Origin: Kiritimatiellia bacterium
GTDB taxonomy: Bacteria > Verrucomicrobiota > Kiritimatiellia > UBA8416 > JABMPJ01
Direction of reading: 5' to 3'
Length of the DNA stretch: 64,000 nucleotides
Assembly (NCBI GenBank): GCA_030745755.1
Contig: JASLOA010000013.1
Span: 16,688 to 80,687, forward strand
The position numbers and the translations under genes are program-made. Every line of letters begins with the position of its first letter. Position 1 is the stretch's first letter. Positions 51,255 through 59,554 of this stretch are shown one piece after another. Under the pieces are notes generated by a model. It saw only the letters and a list, made by a program, of their open reading frames with translations. It did not search any database and was not told where the DNA came from.

Positions 51255-51425
51255 GCCGCACACGGTGTGGCCCTACACAGAGCTCAGAATGCAGTGCAGG
51301 GCCACACCGCGTGCGGCTCTTGTTGCGCTCCACTTGCGCCCCTGACTCGCACGGTCCCCACCGACCTCGGTCGGTGGAGGAGGCGATGCTGGCTGTGCAC
51401 GGTCCCCACCGACCTTGGTCGGTGG
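51255..51425. repeat. GCCGCACACGGTGTGGCCC inverted repeat and GCACGGTCCCCACCGACC direct repeats
   Basis: GCCGCACACGGTGTGGCCCT and AGGGCCACACCGCGTGCGGC are 20-nt near-perfect arms (51255-51317). Then GCACGGTCCCCACCGACCTC...GGTCGGTGG occurs twice, 48 nt apart (51349 and 51397). Together they fill the gap between two convergent genes. Confidence 0.8.
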
Positions 51426-51446
51426 AACCAAAGATCCCTCCCGTAC

Positions 51447-51863
51447 CTACTTTAGGGCACCGCGTAATGCCACAATCGTCGCCTCAAGCACCTCCACGCG
51501 CTTTTCCAGTGCCTCCACCTTGGTCGCCACCTCTGAGGGAGCCGCGGCGGGTGCCGCAGGAGCAGCAGGAGCCGGTGGAGTCGCCGGCGCTGTCGGCGTT
51601 GTGACAGCAGGTGCAGCAGCAGGAGCCGGTGCTGCTGGCGCCGGGGGCGGAGGTGCTGAAGCCGCAGCGGGTGCTGGGGTTGGAGTAGCCGCCGGCGTAG
51701 CCGGAGCCGCAGCTGCCGCCGCAGCCTGGGCCTTCATCTCACTGGTGACAGCAAACTTCTTGCGACACTTGCCGCACGGGATCTCTTTGATGAATTTCAA
51801 CGAGCCAGGCTTCACCTTCAGCTTGGCCCCACAATGCACACAGCTCAGTACAACCATTCCCAT
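51447..51863 (-). CDS. Zinc-ribbon protein with Ala/Pro spacer and coiled coil
   Basis: 138 residues from the ATG at 51863 (GGAGG upstream). An MJ0042-like zinc ribbon (LSCVHCGAKLKV...EIPCGKCRKKFAV; two CxxC knuckles), a long Ala/Pro/Thr run (about 46-110) and a short coiled coil (VATKVEALEKRVEVLEATIVAL). It probably binds zinc and multimerises; no function is recognised. Confidence 0.7.
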   Translation of the reverse strand: MGMVVLSCVHCGAKLKVKPGSLKFIKEIPCGKCRKKFAVTSEMKAQAAAAAAAPATPAATPTPAPAAASAPPPPAPAAPAPAAAPAVTTPTAPATPPAPAAPAAPAAAPSEVATKVEALEKRVEVLEATIVALRGALK

Positions 51864-51929
51864 AGTAGCTCCCTCCGTATTCGATCTCTCGAATCTCACA
51901 TTATGGTGCTGAATTCACCGTGTCAAAAC

Positions 51930-52805
51930 CTAAAAGAAGAACCGTCCCGTCAGCGCGATGAGCCCCTCCTTTGAGTCGCGCACATGTTCATCGACCGGCT
52001 GCCACGAAAGCGCGAAAGCCGTTCCGAGCTCGGTGCCCGACGGCTGATACTCGATGCCGACAGTCTCGCGCCAGTAGAGGTCGCTGTTGCGGTCCAGCAA
52101 GACATGCAAACGGTTAAGCACAAAGAGATCGCCGGCCGATCCGTCCCAGAGCCGGCAGCGAAGGTCGTATACGAAATCCCACCACCAGTTATTACCTTCG
52201 TTCAGGGCCTCTTCATCAACCGCTCCAAAGAACTCCTGCAGGTAGTAACCCGCTTCCGCGTAGTGAATCCAATTCGGGGCACTACGATTGCTGCCCCGCT
52301 CGTCCTGCTTCCAGGTGGCACGACGGTAAGTGGTGGAGCCCACGCCCGCGAAGAGGCGATTATCATAGACATCGCGAAGCATCTGTCTGCCGTTACGGAC
52401 GTACCAGGGATCCTCCGTATCCTTCAGGATCAGGTGATCACACCCGTGATCGAGTCCCACGCGAACCAGAAGCGTCTGGCCGCTGTATTCGACAAAGGGG
52501 ATCAGCGCGTAGCGTACTTCCTGGACCGAGAACGGCAACCCGGAGGTCGTCGCCTCGCCCATGCCGGTGGCGCAGGTGATCCTCCACACCAGGTGCGTCC
52601 TGGGAGTGAAGCGGAGCAAGAACAGATCGGCCTCCAGCGCCCCCTCGCTAATATACCGGTCCTCATCGAACGCATCCTGCTGATTGGCATGGAACTCCAA
52701 GTATCCTCCGCCATGCACCCGCGAAAGGAACCGACCCTCTCCCCCAACACAAACAGTGGTCATCAAGCACAGCCCAAGCATCAGCCACACAGTCATCGTC
52801 TTCAT
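51930..52805 (-). CDS. Exported protein of unknown function (291 aa)
   Basis: Starts at the ATG at 52805. The signal peptide MKTMTVWLMLGLCLMTTVCVGG precedes a beta-rich, Tyr/Trp/Phe-rich sequence (GGYLEFHANQQDAF, LFLLRFTPRTHLVWRI, FALSWQPVDEHV, ending in ...GRFFF). The aromatic ends of many strands and the terminal Phe fit an outer-membrane barrel. No sequence family was recognised. Confidence 0.65.
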   Translation of the reverse strand: MKTMTVWLMLGLCLMTTVCVGGEGRFLSRVHGGGYLEFHANQQDAFDEDRYISEGALEADLFLLRFTPRTHLVWRITCATGMGEATTSGLPFSVQEVRYALIPFVEYSGQTLLVRVGLDHGCDHLILKDTEDPWYVRNGRQMLRDVYDNRLFAGVGSTTYRRATWKQDERGSNRSAPNWIHYAEAGYYLQEFFGAVDEEALNEGNNWWWDFVYDLRCRLWDGSAGDLFVLNRLHVLLDRNSDLYWRETVGIEYQPSGTELGTAFALSWQPVDEHVRDSKEGLIALTGRFFF

Positions 52806-52870
52806 GCCCGCATCATGTCCCATTCCCCCCAACATGGCAACATTTCCACCGGCCTCTTTGGTTGACTGGT

Positions 52871-53096
52871 CAGGTAGGGCGAGCCGTCCCGGCGAGCCGC
52901 GGCCCCACTCCGTATCCTACGAAAGCAACCCAAGCGGAGAGAAGGGGAGGCCTTTCGCAGGCCTATTATCGCGCAGCGATACTCCAGCCAAGAAATGCCT
53001 CTCCTTTATCTAACCCAAGCGGAGAGAAGGGGAGGCCTTTCGCAGGCCTATTATCGCGCAGCGATACTCCAGCCAAGAAAGGCCTCCCCTTCTCGG
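52871..53096. repeat. TAGGGCGAGCCGTCCCGGCG hairpin and an 85-bp tandem duplication
   Basis: A short hairpin (52871-52906) is followed by two head-to-tail 85-bp units (52927-53011 and 53012-53096). Each unit is itself a palindrome: AGAAGGGGAGGCCTTTC... and GAAAGGCCTCCCCTTCT. The left copy differs at one end of the stem (GAAATGCCTCTCCTTT). They fill most of the 341-nt gap before nfo. Confidence 0.85.
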
Positions 53097-53146
53097 AGCG
53101 TTAGCGCCCTTGTATCTTGCATCCTGCATCCTGTAACCTCCCCCTC

Positions 53147-54001
53147 ATGAAAACGAACAAGCGCGTCGGCGCACATGTCTCAACCAGCGGAGGCGTATTC
53201 AATGCCCCTCTCAATGCCCGGGCGATCGGCGCCACCGCCTTCGCTATGTTTACCAAGAACCAGCGCCAGTGGAAGGCCCCGGCCTACACCGATGAGACGA
53301 TCGCTCTTTTCAAGACCAACATGAAGGAGTGTGGCTACACGGCCGATGTTGTGTTGCCACACGACGGCTATCTGATCAACCTGGGCAATCCCGATCCCGA
53401 GAAGCGCCGGCGTTCGCTGGATGCCTTTATCGACGAGTTGACCCGCTGCCAACAGCTCGGGCTGTCGCTGCTGAACATGCATCCCGGCAGTCACCTGCGT
53501 GAGATCTCCGAGGATGACTGCCTCTCCCTGATCGCCGAATGCATCAACAGAGCACTGGAGATGACAGAAGGTGTGACCGTTGTCGTGGAGAACACGGCAG
53601 GGCAGGGGTCCAACGTGGGCTATCGCTTCGAGCATCTCGCCACCATCATCGATCGTGTCGACGACACCTCGCGCATGGGCGTCTGTCTCGATACCTGTCA
53701 TTCCTACTCGGCCGGCTACGATCTGAGTACACGCGACGCCTGCGAGAAAACATTCAAGGCCTTCGACGACATCGTGGGCATGACCTACCTGTGCGGCATG
53801 CATATCAACGACAGCAAAGTGCCCTTTGAGAGCCGCAAAGACCGTCACCACAGTATCGGTCATGGCACGATCCCCATGCTGGCCTTCGAGTACATCATGA
53901 ACGATCCACGCTTCGACAACATCCCCCTCATCCTCGAAACCATCGACGACACCATCTGGCCCGAAGAAATCAAGCTCCTCCACGGCCTGGAATTAAGCTG
54001 A
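53147..54001 (+). CDS. nfo: Endonuclease IV (AP endonuclease)
   Basis: 284 residues from the ATG at 53147. TIM-barrel zinc enzyme: [72 protein letters not shown] and LILETID provide the trinuclear zinc ligands. It cuts DNA 5' of abasic sites in base excision repair. Full length. Confidence 0.95.
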   Translation: MKTNKRVGAHVSTSGGVFNAPLNARAIGATAFAMFTKNQRQWKAPAYTDETIALFKTNMKECGYTADVVLPHDGYLINLGNPDPEKRRRSLDAFIDELTRCQQLGLSLLNMHPGSHLREISEDDCLSLIAECINRALEMTEGVTVVVENTAGQGSNVGYRFEHLATIIDRVDDTSRMGVCLDTCHSYSAGYDLSTRDACEKTFKAFDDIVGMTYLCGMHINDSKVPFESRKDRHHSIGHGTIPMLAFEYIMNDPRFDNIPLILETIDDTIWPEEIKLLHGLELS

Positions 54002-54029
54002 ACGACCTCAATGAAGAAAAGTTGAGCCT

Positions 54030-54058
54030 GTGACAGAACCGTGACATGCAGCTGTCAT
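54030..54058. promoter_or_regulatory. Possible Pho-box-like direct repeats
   Basis: GTGACAGAACCGTGACAT read on the minus strand is ATGTCACGGTTCTGTCAC, two TGTCAC units 11 nt apart as in PhoB sites, followed by CTGTCATG on the plus strand. It lies 40-65 nt before the radical SAM gene, which is followed by an OmpR-type regulator gene. Low certainty. Confidence 0.3.
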
Positions 54059-54096
54059 GGTCATCGTGAAACACCGATAAGAAAGGTTGGTTCACG

Positions 54097-55578
54097 ATGA
54101 ACGTGCTCATGCTGTACCCCCGCTTTCCTGATACCTTCTGGAGCTATAAACACGCGCTCAGCTTCGTGGGCAAGCGCGCCACATTCCCTCCCCTGGGCCT
54201 GTTGACCGTCGCCGGTATGCTGCCGCCCGACTGGGAGGTGCGCCTGGTTGATCTGAATGTGCGCCGCCTGCGTGAGCGCGACCTGGCGTGGGCCGATATG
54301 GCGTTCGTCAGCGCAATGATCGTGCAACGCGATGCGGCCTGCCGACTCGTGGCCCGCTGCAAGCAGGCTGGACTGACCGTCGTGGGCGGCGGTCCACTCT
54401 TCACGATGGAGCACGACGAGATCGCCGGTGTCGATCACGCCATCCTGAATGAAGCCGAACTGACGCTGCCACGCTTCCTGGCCGATCTTCAAAACGACAT
54501 TCCCGCCGCTCCGGTCTACGCTGCCGAGGAGTTTGCCGAGATGGCGGAATCGCCAACACCGCGCTGGGATCTGGCCGATCGCAAGCACTATCACTCCATG
54601 GCGCTGCAGTACTCGCGCGGCTGTCCCTTCAACTGCGACTTCTGCAACATTACCTCGCTGCTGGGACATCGCGTGCGCACCAAAAGCACCGCCCAGATCG
54701 TGCGCGAGCTCGATAGCATGGCTGCCTGTGGCTGGCGCGGGAACGTCTTCTTCGTTGACGACAACTTCATCGGCAACAAACGCCATCTCAAGCAGGATCT
54801 GCTGCCGCGCCTCGCCGCATGGCGCCGCGACAAGCCCGGCATCACGTTCCAGACCGAGGCGTCGATCAATCTCGCCGATGACGCCGAACTGATGGAGCTG
54901 ATGGTGGCGGCCGGATTCGATACCGTCTTTGTCGGCATTGAAACACCCGACGAAGCGGCCCTCTCCGAATGCAACAAGAAGCAGAACGAGCGGCGCGATC
55001 TCGTGGCCGACGTCAAGCGGATGCAGCGTGCCGGTCTGCAGGTGCAGGGCGGATTCATTGTGGGCTTCGACAGCGATGGCCCCTGCGTGTTCCGGCGCCA
55101 GATCGAGTTCATTCAGAACAGCGGTATCGCGACTGCCATGGTGGGACTGCTTCAGGCCCCCAAGGGCACGCGCCTCTATCAGCGCATGCAGCGTGAGGGG
55201 CGACTGAACGGGTCGGCTTCCGGCGATAATGTCGAAGGCACCACCAATATTGTGCCGCGGATGGATCTTGAGCGGCTGAAACAGGGCTACCGTGAGATCC
55301 TGTCCACCATCTACGCCCCGAGCCACTACTACAAGCGGGTACGTATCCTGCTGCGCGAGTTTCGCCATCCGCAGGTGCGCCGTCGCATCACGCGTACCGA
55401 CATTGCCGCACTCCTGCGATCAGTCTACCGGCTCGGACTCTTTGGCAAGGAGCGCTTCGAGTACTGGAAGCTGATCGTCTGGACCGCCCTCCGGCGCCCC
55501 GCCCTCATTCCACTCGCCGTCACCCTCGCCATCTCCGGCTATCACTTCCGCAAAGTATGTGAGCTGCATATTCGCTGA
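54097..55578 (+). CDS. B12-binding-domain radical SAM enzyme (HpnP/DUF4070-like)
   Basis: 493 residues. An N-terminal cobalamin-binding-like domain (MNVLMLYPRFP, PPLGLLTVAGMLP, VDLNV) without the DxHxxG motif, then the radical SAM core with CPFNCDFC (C176, C180, C183) and FVDDNFIGN. The C-terminal DUF4070 (about 380-493) occurs in enzymes such as hopanoid C-2 methylase. AAAGG precedes the ATG. A two-component pair follows in the same direction; the product is unknown. Confidence 0.86.
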   Translation: MNVLMLYPRFPDTFWSYKHALSFVGKRATFPPLGLLTVAGMLPPDWEVRLVDLNVRRLRERDLAWADMAFVSAMIVQRDAACRLVARCKQAGLTVVGGGPLFTMEHDEIAGVDHAILNEAELTLPRFLADLQNDIPAAPVYAAEEFAEMAESPTPRWDLADRKHYHSMALQYSRGCPFNCDFCNITSLLGHRVRTKSTAQIVRELDSMAACGWRGNVFFVDDNFIGNKRHLKQDLLPRLAAWRRDKPGITFQTEASINLADDAELMELMVAAGFDTVFVGIETPDEAALSECNKKQNERRDLVADVKRMQRAGLQVQGGFIVGFDSDGPCVFRRQIEFIQNSGIATAMVGLLQAPKGTRLYQRMQREGRLNGSASGDNVEGTTNIVPRMDLERLKQGYREILSTIYAPSHYYKRVRILLREFRHPQVRRRITRTDIAALLRSVYRLGLFGKERFEYWKLIVWTALRRPALIPLAVTLAISGYHFRKVCELHIR

Positions 55579-55622
55579 CAACGGCTCCGATCTGAGTTAG
55601 CCTTCAGACAGTGGAGGTAGCC

Positions 55623-56555
55623 GTGGGCATGAGGCGTCTGAATCTTAATCTGAACCTGACGGCGATCATTGTTCTGACTGCCGTCGGCGTGCTGCTGCCG
55701 GTGATGCTGGCCACTGCCGTAGGCATTGTCGCCCTTGTCATAGCCGATGATGTCGGTGGAATCGTAACCGGCGTCCTGGTGATATCCTTTGCGGTCACGG
55801 CGGCGGGCTGTGCCCTGCTCGCCGTGGTCCTCACCAGTCGCAAGGCGCGTCTGGCCCGGCGGCAGGCCGACTTCGTGGCCAACATCTCGCACGAGCTGCG
55901 TACCCCGCTCAGCGCCATCCGGCTCTACGCCCAGACCCTGCAGTCGGGCAGTGTAGCCGACGATCCCGAGCAGATCGCCCGCTGCCTGGCCACCATCCTG
56001 CGTGAGACCGAATGGCTGGATGTCATGATCGACCAGGTCCTTGCCTGGCGCGCCTCCTCGCGCGATATGCTGACGTTGGATATGCAGACCCGGTCGGTAA
56101 CCGATGCCGTATCACAGGCTGTGGAGCGGTTCAGGGCCATGAGTGCGCCCGACGAGTTGACTCTTGTAACCGCCATGGAATCGAGCCTGCCGGTGGAGCA
56201 CGACAACCGTGCGCTGAATGCCGTGGTCCTGAACCTGCTCACGAATGCCGCCAAGTATACCGGCGCCGATAAGCAGATCAAAGTGAGTGTGCGCGACGAA
56301 GACGCGGCGGTTGTCATTGAAGTCGAGGACAACGGTATGGGGCTGACCGCCGCCGAAGCCCGGCATATCTTTCAGCCCTTCTACCGCGCCCAGCGCCACG
56401 ACGGCAGTGATGTTGGTGGGGTGGGGCTGGGATTGGCCATCGCACGCCATCTGGTCCAGAGGCACGGCGGCACCTTGACTGTGTCCAGTGAGAAGGGCAG
56501 GGGATCCGCCTTCACCGTGTTCCTGCCCGCAGCAGCAGCAGGAGGCCGCTCGTGA
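55623..56555 (+). CDS. Membrane sensor histidine kinase
   Basis: 310 residues if the GTG at 55623 (GGAGG 5 nt upstream) is used; the ATG at 55629 is also possible. Two membrane helices (about 10-40 and 45-70) with a very short external loop, so it may sense within the membrane or via a partner. H-box ISHELRTPLSAIRLY, N-box LNLLTNAAKYTG, G1 EDNGMGL, G2 GGVGLGLAIA. No HAMP or PAS domain. It overlaps its response regulator (GTGA). Confidence 0.93.
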   Translation: MGMRRLNLNLNLTAIIVLTAVGVLLPVMLATAVGIVALVIADDVGGIVTGVLVISFAVTAAGCALLAVVLTSRKARLARRQADFVANISHELRTPLSAIRLYAQTLQSGSVADDPEQIARCLATILRETEWLDVMIDQVLAWRASSRDMLTLDMQTRSVTDAVSQAVERFRAMSAPDELTLVTAMESSLPVEHDNRALNAVVLNLLTNAAKYTGADKQIKVSVRDEDAAVVIEVEDNGMGLTAAEARHIFQPFYRAQRHDGSDVGGVGLGLAIARHLVQRHGGTLTVSSEKGRGSAFTVFLPAAAAGGRS

Positions 56556-57262
56556 AGGATGTCTCCTCCCCGGCTGTCGGCTCCGATGGAATCCTTGTGA
56601 TCGAGGACGATCGTGCCCTGCGTGAAGGGGTTGCCATGAACCTGCGCGCACAGGGCTATGAGGTCATCACGGCTGTTGATGGTGATGAAGGGATGGACCT
56701 GGCCTTCAGCAGTCGACCCGATCTCATCATTCTCGACATCATGCTGCCTGGCTGGAGTGGACTCGACATCCTGTCCGAGCTGCGCAAACGCGGCTCAGCG
56801 ACCCCGGTCCTGATTCTTTCCGCCCGCAGCAAGACGCCCGACAAAGTGGAAGGTCTTAAACGAGGTGCCGACGACTATCTGGCCAAGCCGTTTGATCTGG
56901 CCGAGCTGCTGGCGCGCGTCGAAGCCATGCTGCGCCGGCGTCACACCGAGGAAGCGCGCCTGCCGCCGTTGACGATCGGCGACGTCGCCATTGACCGCGC
57001 CGCGCGCCGTGTCCGGATCGGAACCAGGGCCGTGCAGCTCTCTGCCCGTGAGTTTGATCTGCTCTGTCTGTTGGCCGCCACGCCCGGACAGGTCTTCACG
57101 CGCGAGACCATTCTTGAGCGCGTATGGGGCTGGGACTATGAAGGCACCGCCCGTACCGTCGACAACTTCGTTGCCCGCCTGCGCAAGAAACTCGGCACCC
57201 GCCGCCGTCCCTGGCCCCCCCTCCAAACCATCCCCCGCGTAGGCTACATGATCACCCCATAG
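56552..57262 (+). CDS. OmpR/PhoB-family response regulator
   Basis: 236 residues with a GTG start overlapping the kinase stop. Receiver (VIEDDR, phospho-Asp in LIILDIMLPG, Lys in LAKPF), then a winged-helix effector domain (AREFDLLCLLAATPGQVFTRE, TVDNFVARLRKKLG, GYMI). It pairs with the preceding kinase and probably regulates the radical SAM operon or envelope genes. Confidence 0.94.
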   Translation: MKDVSSPAVGSDGILVIEDDRALREGVAMNLRAQGYEVITAVDGDEGMDLAFSSRPDLIILDIMLPGWSGLDILSELRKRGSATPVLILSARSKTPDKVEGLKRGADDYLAKPFDLAELLARVEAMLRRRHTEEARLPPLTIGDVAIDRAARRVRIGTRAVQLSAREFDLLCLLAATPGQVFTRETILERVWGWDYEGTARTVDNFVARLRKKLGTRRRPWPPLQTIPRVGYMITP

Positions 57263-57359
57263 TATGCCCCCCTGGTTGCGCTCCGCGTGCGTTTACTGTT
57301 CAGTGAGCAGGATGGCCGGGAAGCGGCGTTTCCCCCGATGACCATTCAATCACTGCTTG

Positions 57360-57953
57360 ATGATGACGCTTGCCCATGGCACCATCGCGGCGATGAATGC
57401 GCAAGCTTCACAGTTGATCCTGGCGACGCGCCTGGGCAAGACCGTGCACGTCTCCGTACTGCGATATAGGGTGGAAGCGTTGCTGCAACAATTTCCCTGT
57501 TCCGGCTGCAACTGCATTGAAGATTGGCTTGTGATTGTTGCCAATGCCCGTGGAGCGAAGGTTGTGACACCACCATCTGAGCCGCCTGTCGGCTATACGC
57601 CTCCTGGCAAGAGCATATTCACCAACGAAGCACTCGTCGTGGCAATCTGTCAACTGAACAACCTCGACCGGCCGCAGATGCTCCGTTTGGCGGCCCAGCT
57701 CATCTCGATGAGTGCTGTCGATATTCCGGCGCTTGTTCTGGAGGCACAACGTGAGCGTGTCGAGCCGGTACTGGCCGAGCTGAGCCGCCAGGCGCTTAAG
57801 GTCGACCCCGACCATCCCGCCTGGCGAGCCATCCATACTGCATTCTCGGATGAATCCATGTTGAGAGAGCCCCTGCTTCACTGGACCCGACTGGCCGAAC
57901 CGGTGATGAAGAACGGCATGTACAATGCGGAAAGCTGGAGGCTCGTGGCATGA
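57360..57953 (+). CDS. Unknown protein coupled to a nucleotidyltransferase gene
   Basis: 197 residues from the ATG at 57360; ATGs at 57363 or 57393 are equally possible, and none has a good ribosome site. SGCNCIEDWLVIVANARGAKVV is followed by a helical middle (NEALVVAICQLNNLDRPQMLRLAAQLISM) and RLAEPVMKNGMYNAESWRLV. No family is recognised. It overlaps the next gene by 4 nt (ATGA), the pattern of toxin-antitoxin or AbiE-like pairs. Confidence 0.7.
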   Translation: MMTLAHGTIAAMNAQASQLILATRLGKTVHVSVLRYRVEALLQQFPCSGCNCIEDWLVIVANARGAKVVTPPSEPPVGYTPPGKSIFTNEALVVAICQLNNLDRPQMLRLAAQLISMSAVDIPALVLEAQRERVEPVLAELSRQALKVDPDHPAWRAIHTAFSDESMLREPLLHWTRLAEPVMKNGMYNAESWRLVA

Positions 57954-58495
57954 CAAACGCTGAGCGCATTCTCGGCTGTTTGGACCGGCATTTGAGTAGT
58001 CATGTCGAGCTGACTCTCTATGGGCGAGCCGCCCTGACGCTCGGCTACTCGGAGACCCCCGAGGACTATGCGCTCAGTCATGACGTGGATGCCGTGTTGT
58101 GGATGGGGCAAGCCGAGGAGTTGAACGAATCAACCAATTTCTGGAAGGCCGTTGCTGCGTCCAATGATGATCTTGGAGATGCCGGCCTCTACATCAGTCA
58201 CTTCTTCACTGAGGACCAGGTGATTCTTCTGCCGGATTGGAAGTCGAATCGCGTTATGCTTCCTGACCGCTGGTCACAGCTCACTCTCTACCGCTTGAGC
58301 GATCTGGATCTTCTTCTCAGTAAACTCATGCGGGATGATGCCATTGACCAGTCCGATGCCCGGTTCATTATCGGCAAGGCGTCACTCGATCGTATCGCCA
58401 TTGAGCAGGCCATCACCAGAGCCAACGTCCCAGAATCACCCGAAGTCCGCGAACAGTTCGCCATCGCCTCCAGGCGCCTTCTCGACGCCCTGTAG
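57950..58495 (+). CDS. DUF6036-like putative nucleotidyltransferase
   Basis: 181 residues; GGAGG precedes the ATG. ELTLYGRAALTLGY and LSHDVDAVLWMG resemble the G[RS]-x-A...DxD core of minimal/AbiEii-type nucleotidyltransferases as in DUF6036 proteins. SDLDLLLSKLMRDDAIDQSDARFII is a conserved helical block. Such enzymes act as toxins or regulators that transfer NMPs to RNA or proteins. It overlaps the upstream gene; the partner could be its antidote. Confidence 0.7.
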   Translation: MTNAERILGCLDRHLSSHVELTLYGRAALTLGYSETPEDYALSHDVDAVLWMGQAEELNESTNFWKAVAASNDDLGDAGLYISHFFTEDQVILLPDWKSNRVMLPDRWSQLTLYRLSDLDLLLSKLMRDDAIDQSDARFIIGKASLDRIAIEQAITRANVPESPEVREQFAIASRRLLDAL

Positions 58496-58588
58496 AGACC
58501 GTGTGAGTCCAAGCCCGGCCACTACGAGTTTTTTTTGGAAAACACGGTTGCATTCATGCCCCCATTAACCTATCGTCCCAATTCGCTC

Positions 58589-58617
58589 TTGAGAAAAAAG
58601 CCGTTCTACGGTACCTT
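58589..58617 (+). promoter_or_regulatory. Candidate promoter of tRNA-fMet
   Basis: TTGAGA, a 17-nt spacer and TACCTT, about 30 nt before the tRNA 5' end. The -10 match is weak. Confidence 0.4.
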
Positions 58618-58646
58618 TATCTCAGTCGAGCAAGACAATTTATCGA

Positions 58647-58723
<77 letters not shown>

Positions 58724-58729
58724 ATTTTG

Positions 58730-58765
58730 AAGGGGTTTACGGCAACGTAAACCCCTTTCTTTTTG
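58730..58765 (+). terminator. Strong rho-independent terminator after tRNA-fMet
   Basis: AAGGGGTTTACG, loop GCAA, CGTAAACCCCTT, then TCTTTTT: a perfect 12-bp stem with a stable tetraloop and a U-rich tail. 58766-58940 shows no gene or repeat. Confidence 0.93.
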
Positions 58766-58940
58766 GGGTTTATGACAATCAGGCCAAAAGCGCGCCATCC
58801 CGGTGACTTCCTGAGATCGTCTGAAAATCTCTGTGCGTGTTCACGCTTTGTTCACAGCAGATTGCCGCTGTTCACCTCATGTTCACCTCAAACAGGAGGG
58901 CAATCTGAACCTTTGACCTTCAGGCGCGCAGCCTGAAGGG

Positions 58941-59306
58941 CTACCGGGATAGCCATCTGGCCCACGCATACCAGAAAACTGTAACGGCGCTCGCGCGTAG
59001 AGATGCGCGCCAGATCGGGACCCCGTAGGCGCGTTGGAGGGCATAGAACCGTTTGCTGGCAGCCAGATCGCCTTGGCCACGAATCCAGTCGAAGTCATGC
59101 CTTACGCACGGCGGAAAGTACTTCGTGGGCCAGTGCATCTCGGATACACAGGTGCACCCATCGCAGTCCTCGAACCAGTCCCAGGACTCTGAGTTCAAGG
59201 CTTCCAGGATCAACTCCTGCAGCTCCGCCGGCACGTCGAAGACGTCAAACGACTTCAGAATGCGCCGGTACTCCGACAACCTGCTTGCGGGTATCCTCAT
59301 TGTCAT
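58941..59306 (-). CDS. Small protein with a phospholipase A2-like CxxHD motif
   Basis: 121 residues from the ATG at 59306, which overlaps the upstream stop (ATGA). FPPCVRHDFDWIRGQGD resembles the CxxHDxxY/W core of prokaryotic PLA2 folds and of phage-type relatives; VPIWRASLRASAVTVFWYAWARWLS at the end is hydrophobic and may insert in a membrane. CDGCTCVSEMH adds cysteines. Last gene of a six-gene minus-strand set. Confidence 0.6.
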   Translation of the reverse strand: MTMRIPASRLSEYRRILKSFDVFDVPAELQELILEALNSESWDWFEDCDGCTCVSEMHWPTKYFPPCVRHDFDWIRGQGDLAASKRFYALQRAYGVPIWRASLRASAVTVFWYAWARWLSR

Positions 59307-59554
59307 GCCCGTAACAGCACGGTCCGAAACAGAAAGACCATGCCGACCACGATCGAGGTAAGCAAAGCGCCGCCGACCACAGATATTCCCCATAGCATCC
59401 CCCGGATCACTTGCTCATGCCGGTCCAGACGCGTTTGGATGGAAACAGTCCCGTTGTCCCGAAACAGGCGCTTCTCGATCGACTCCAGCTTGCCCAGCAC
59501 CTGGCGGCTGGTTTCGGAGCACGTCTCATGCGTCACATACTCTTCAGCGCCCAT
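59303..59554 (-). CDS. Small single-span membrane protein (XhlA/holin-accessory-like)
   Basis: 83 residues. A polar coiled-coil-like N-terminus (ETSRQVLGKLESIEKRLFRD...RLDRHEQVIRG) followed by one C-terminal membrane helix (MLWGISVVGGALLTSIVVGMVFLF). This layout is shared with phage haemolysin/XhlA-type lysis proteins. GGGGAG precedes the ATG. It overlaps its neighbours on both sides. Confidence 0.6.
   Translation of the reverse strand: MGAEEYVTHETCSETSRQVLGKLESIEKRLFRDNGTVSIQTRLDRHEQVIRGMLWGISVVGGALLTSIVVGMVFLFRTVLLRA

Noticed and set aside
51349-51425. CRISPR-like direct repeat GCACGGTCCCCACCGACC
   Set aside because: Only two units, each a hairpin, with no spacer series.
54061-55368. 435-aa minus-strand ORF
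   Set aside because: Antisense shadow of the radical SAM gene.
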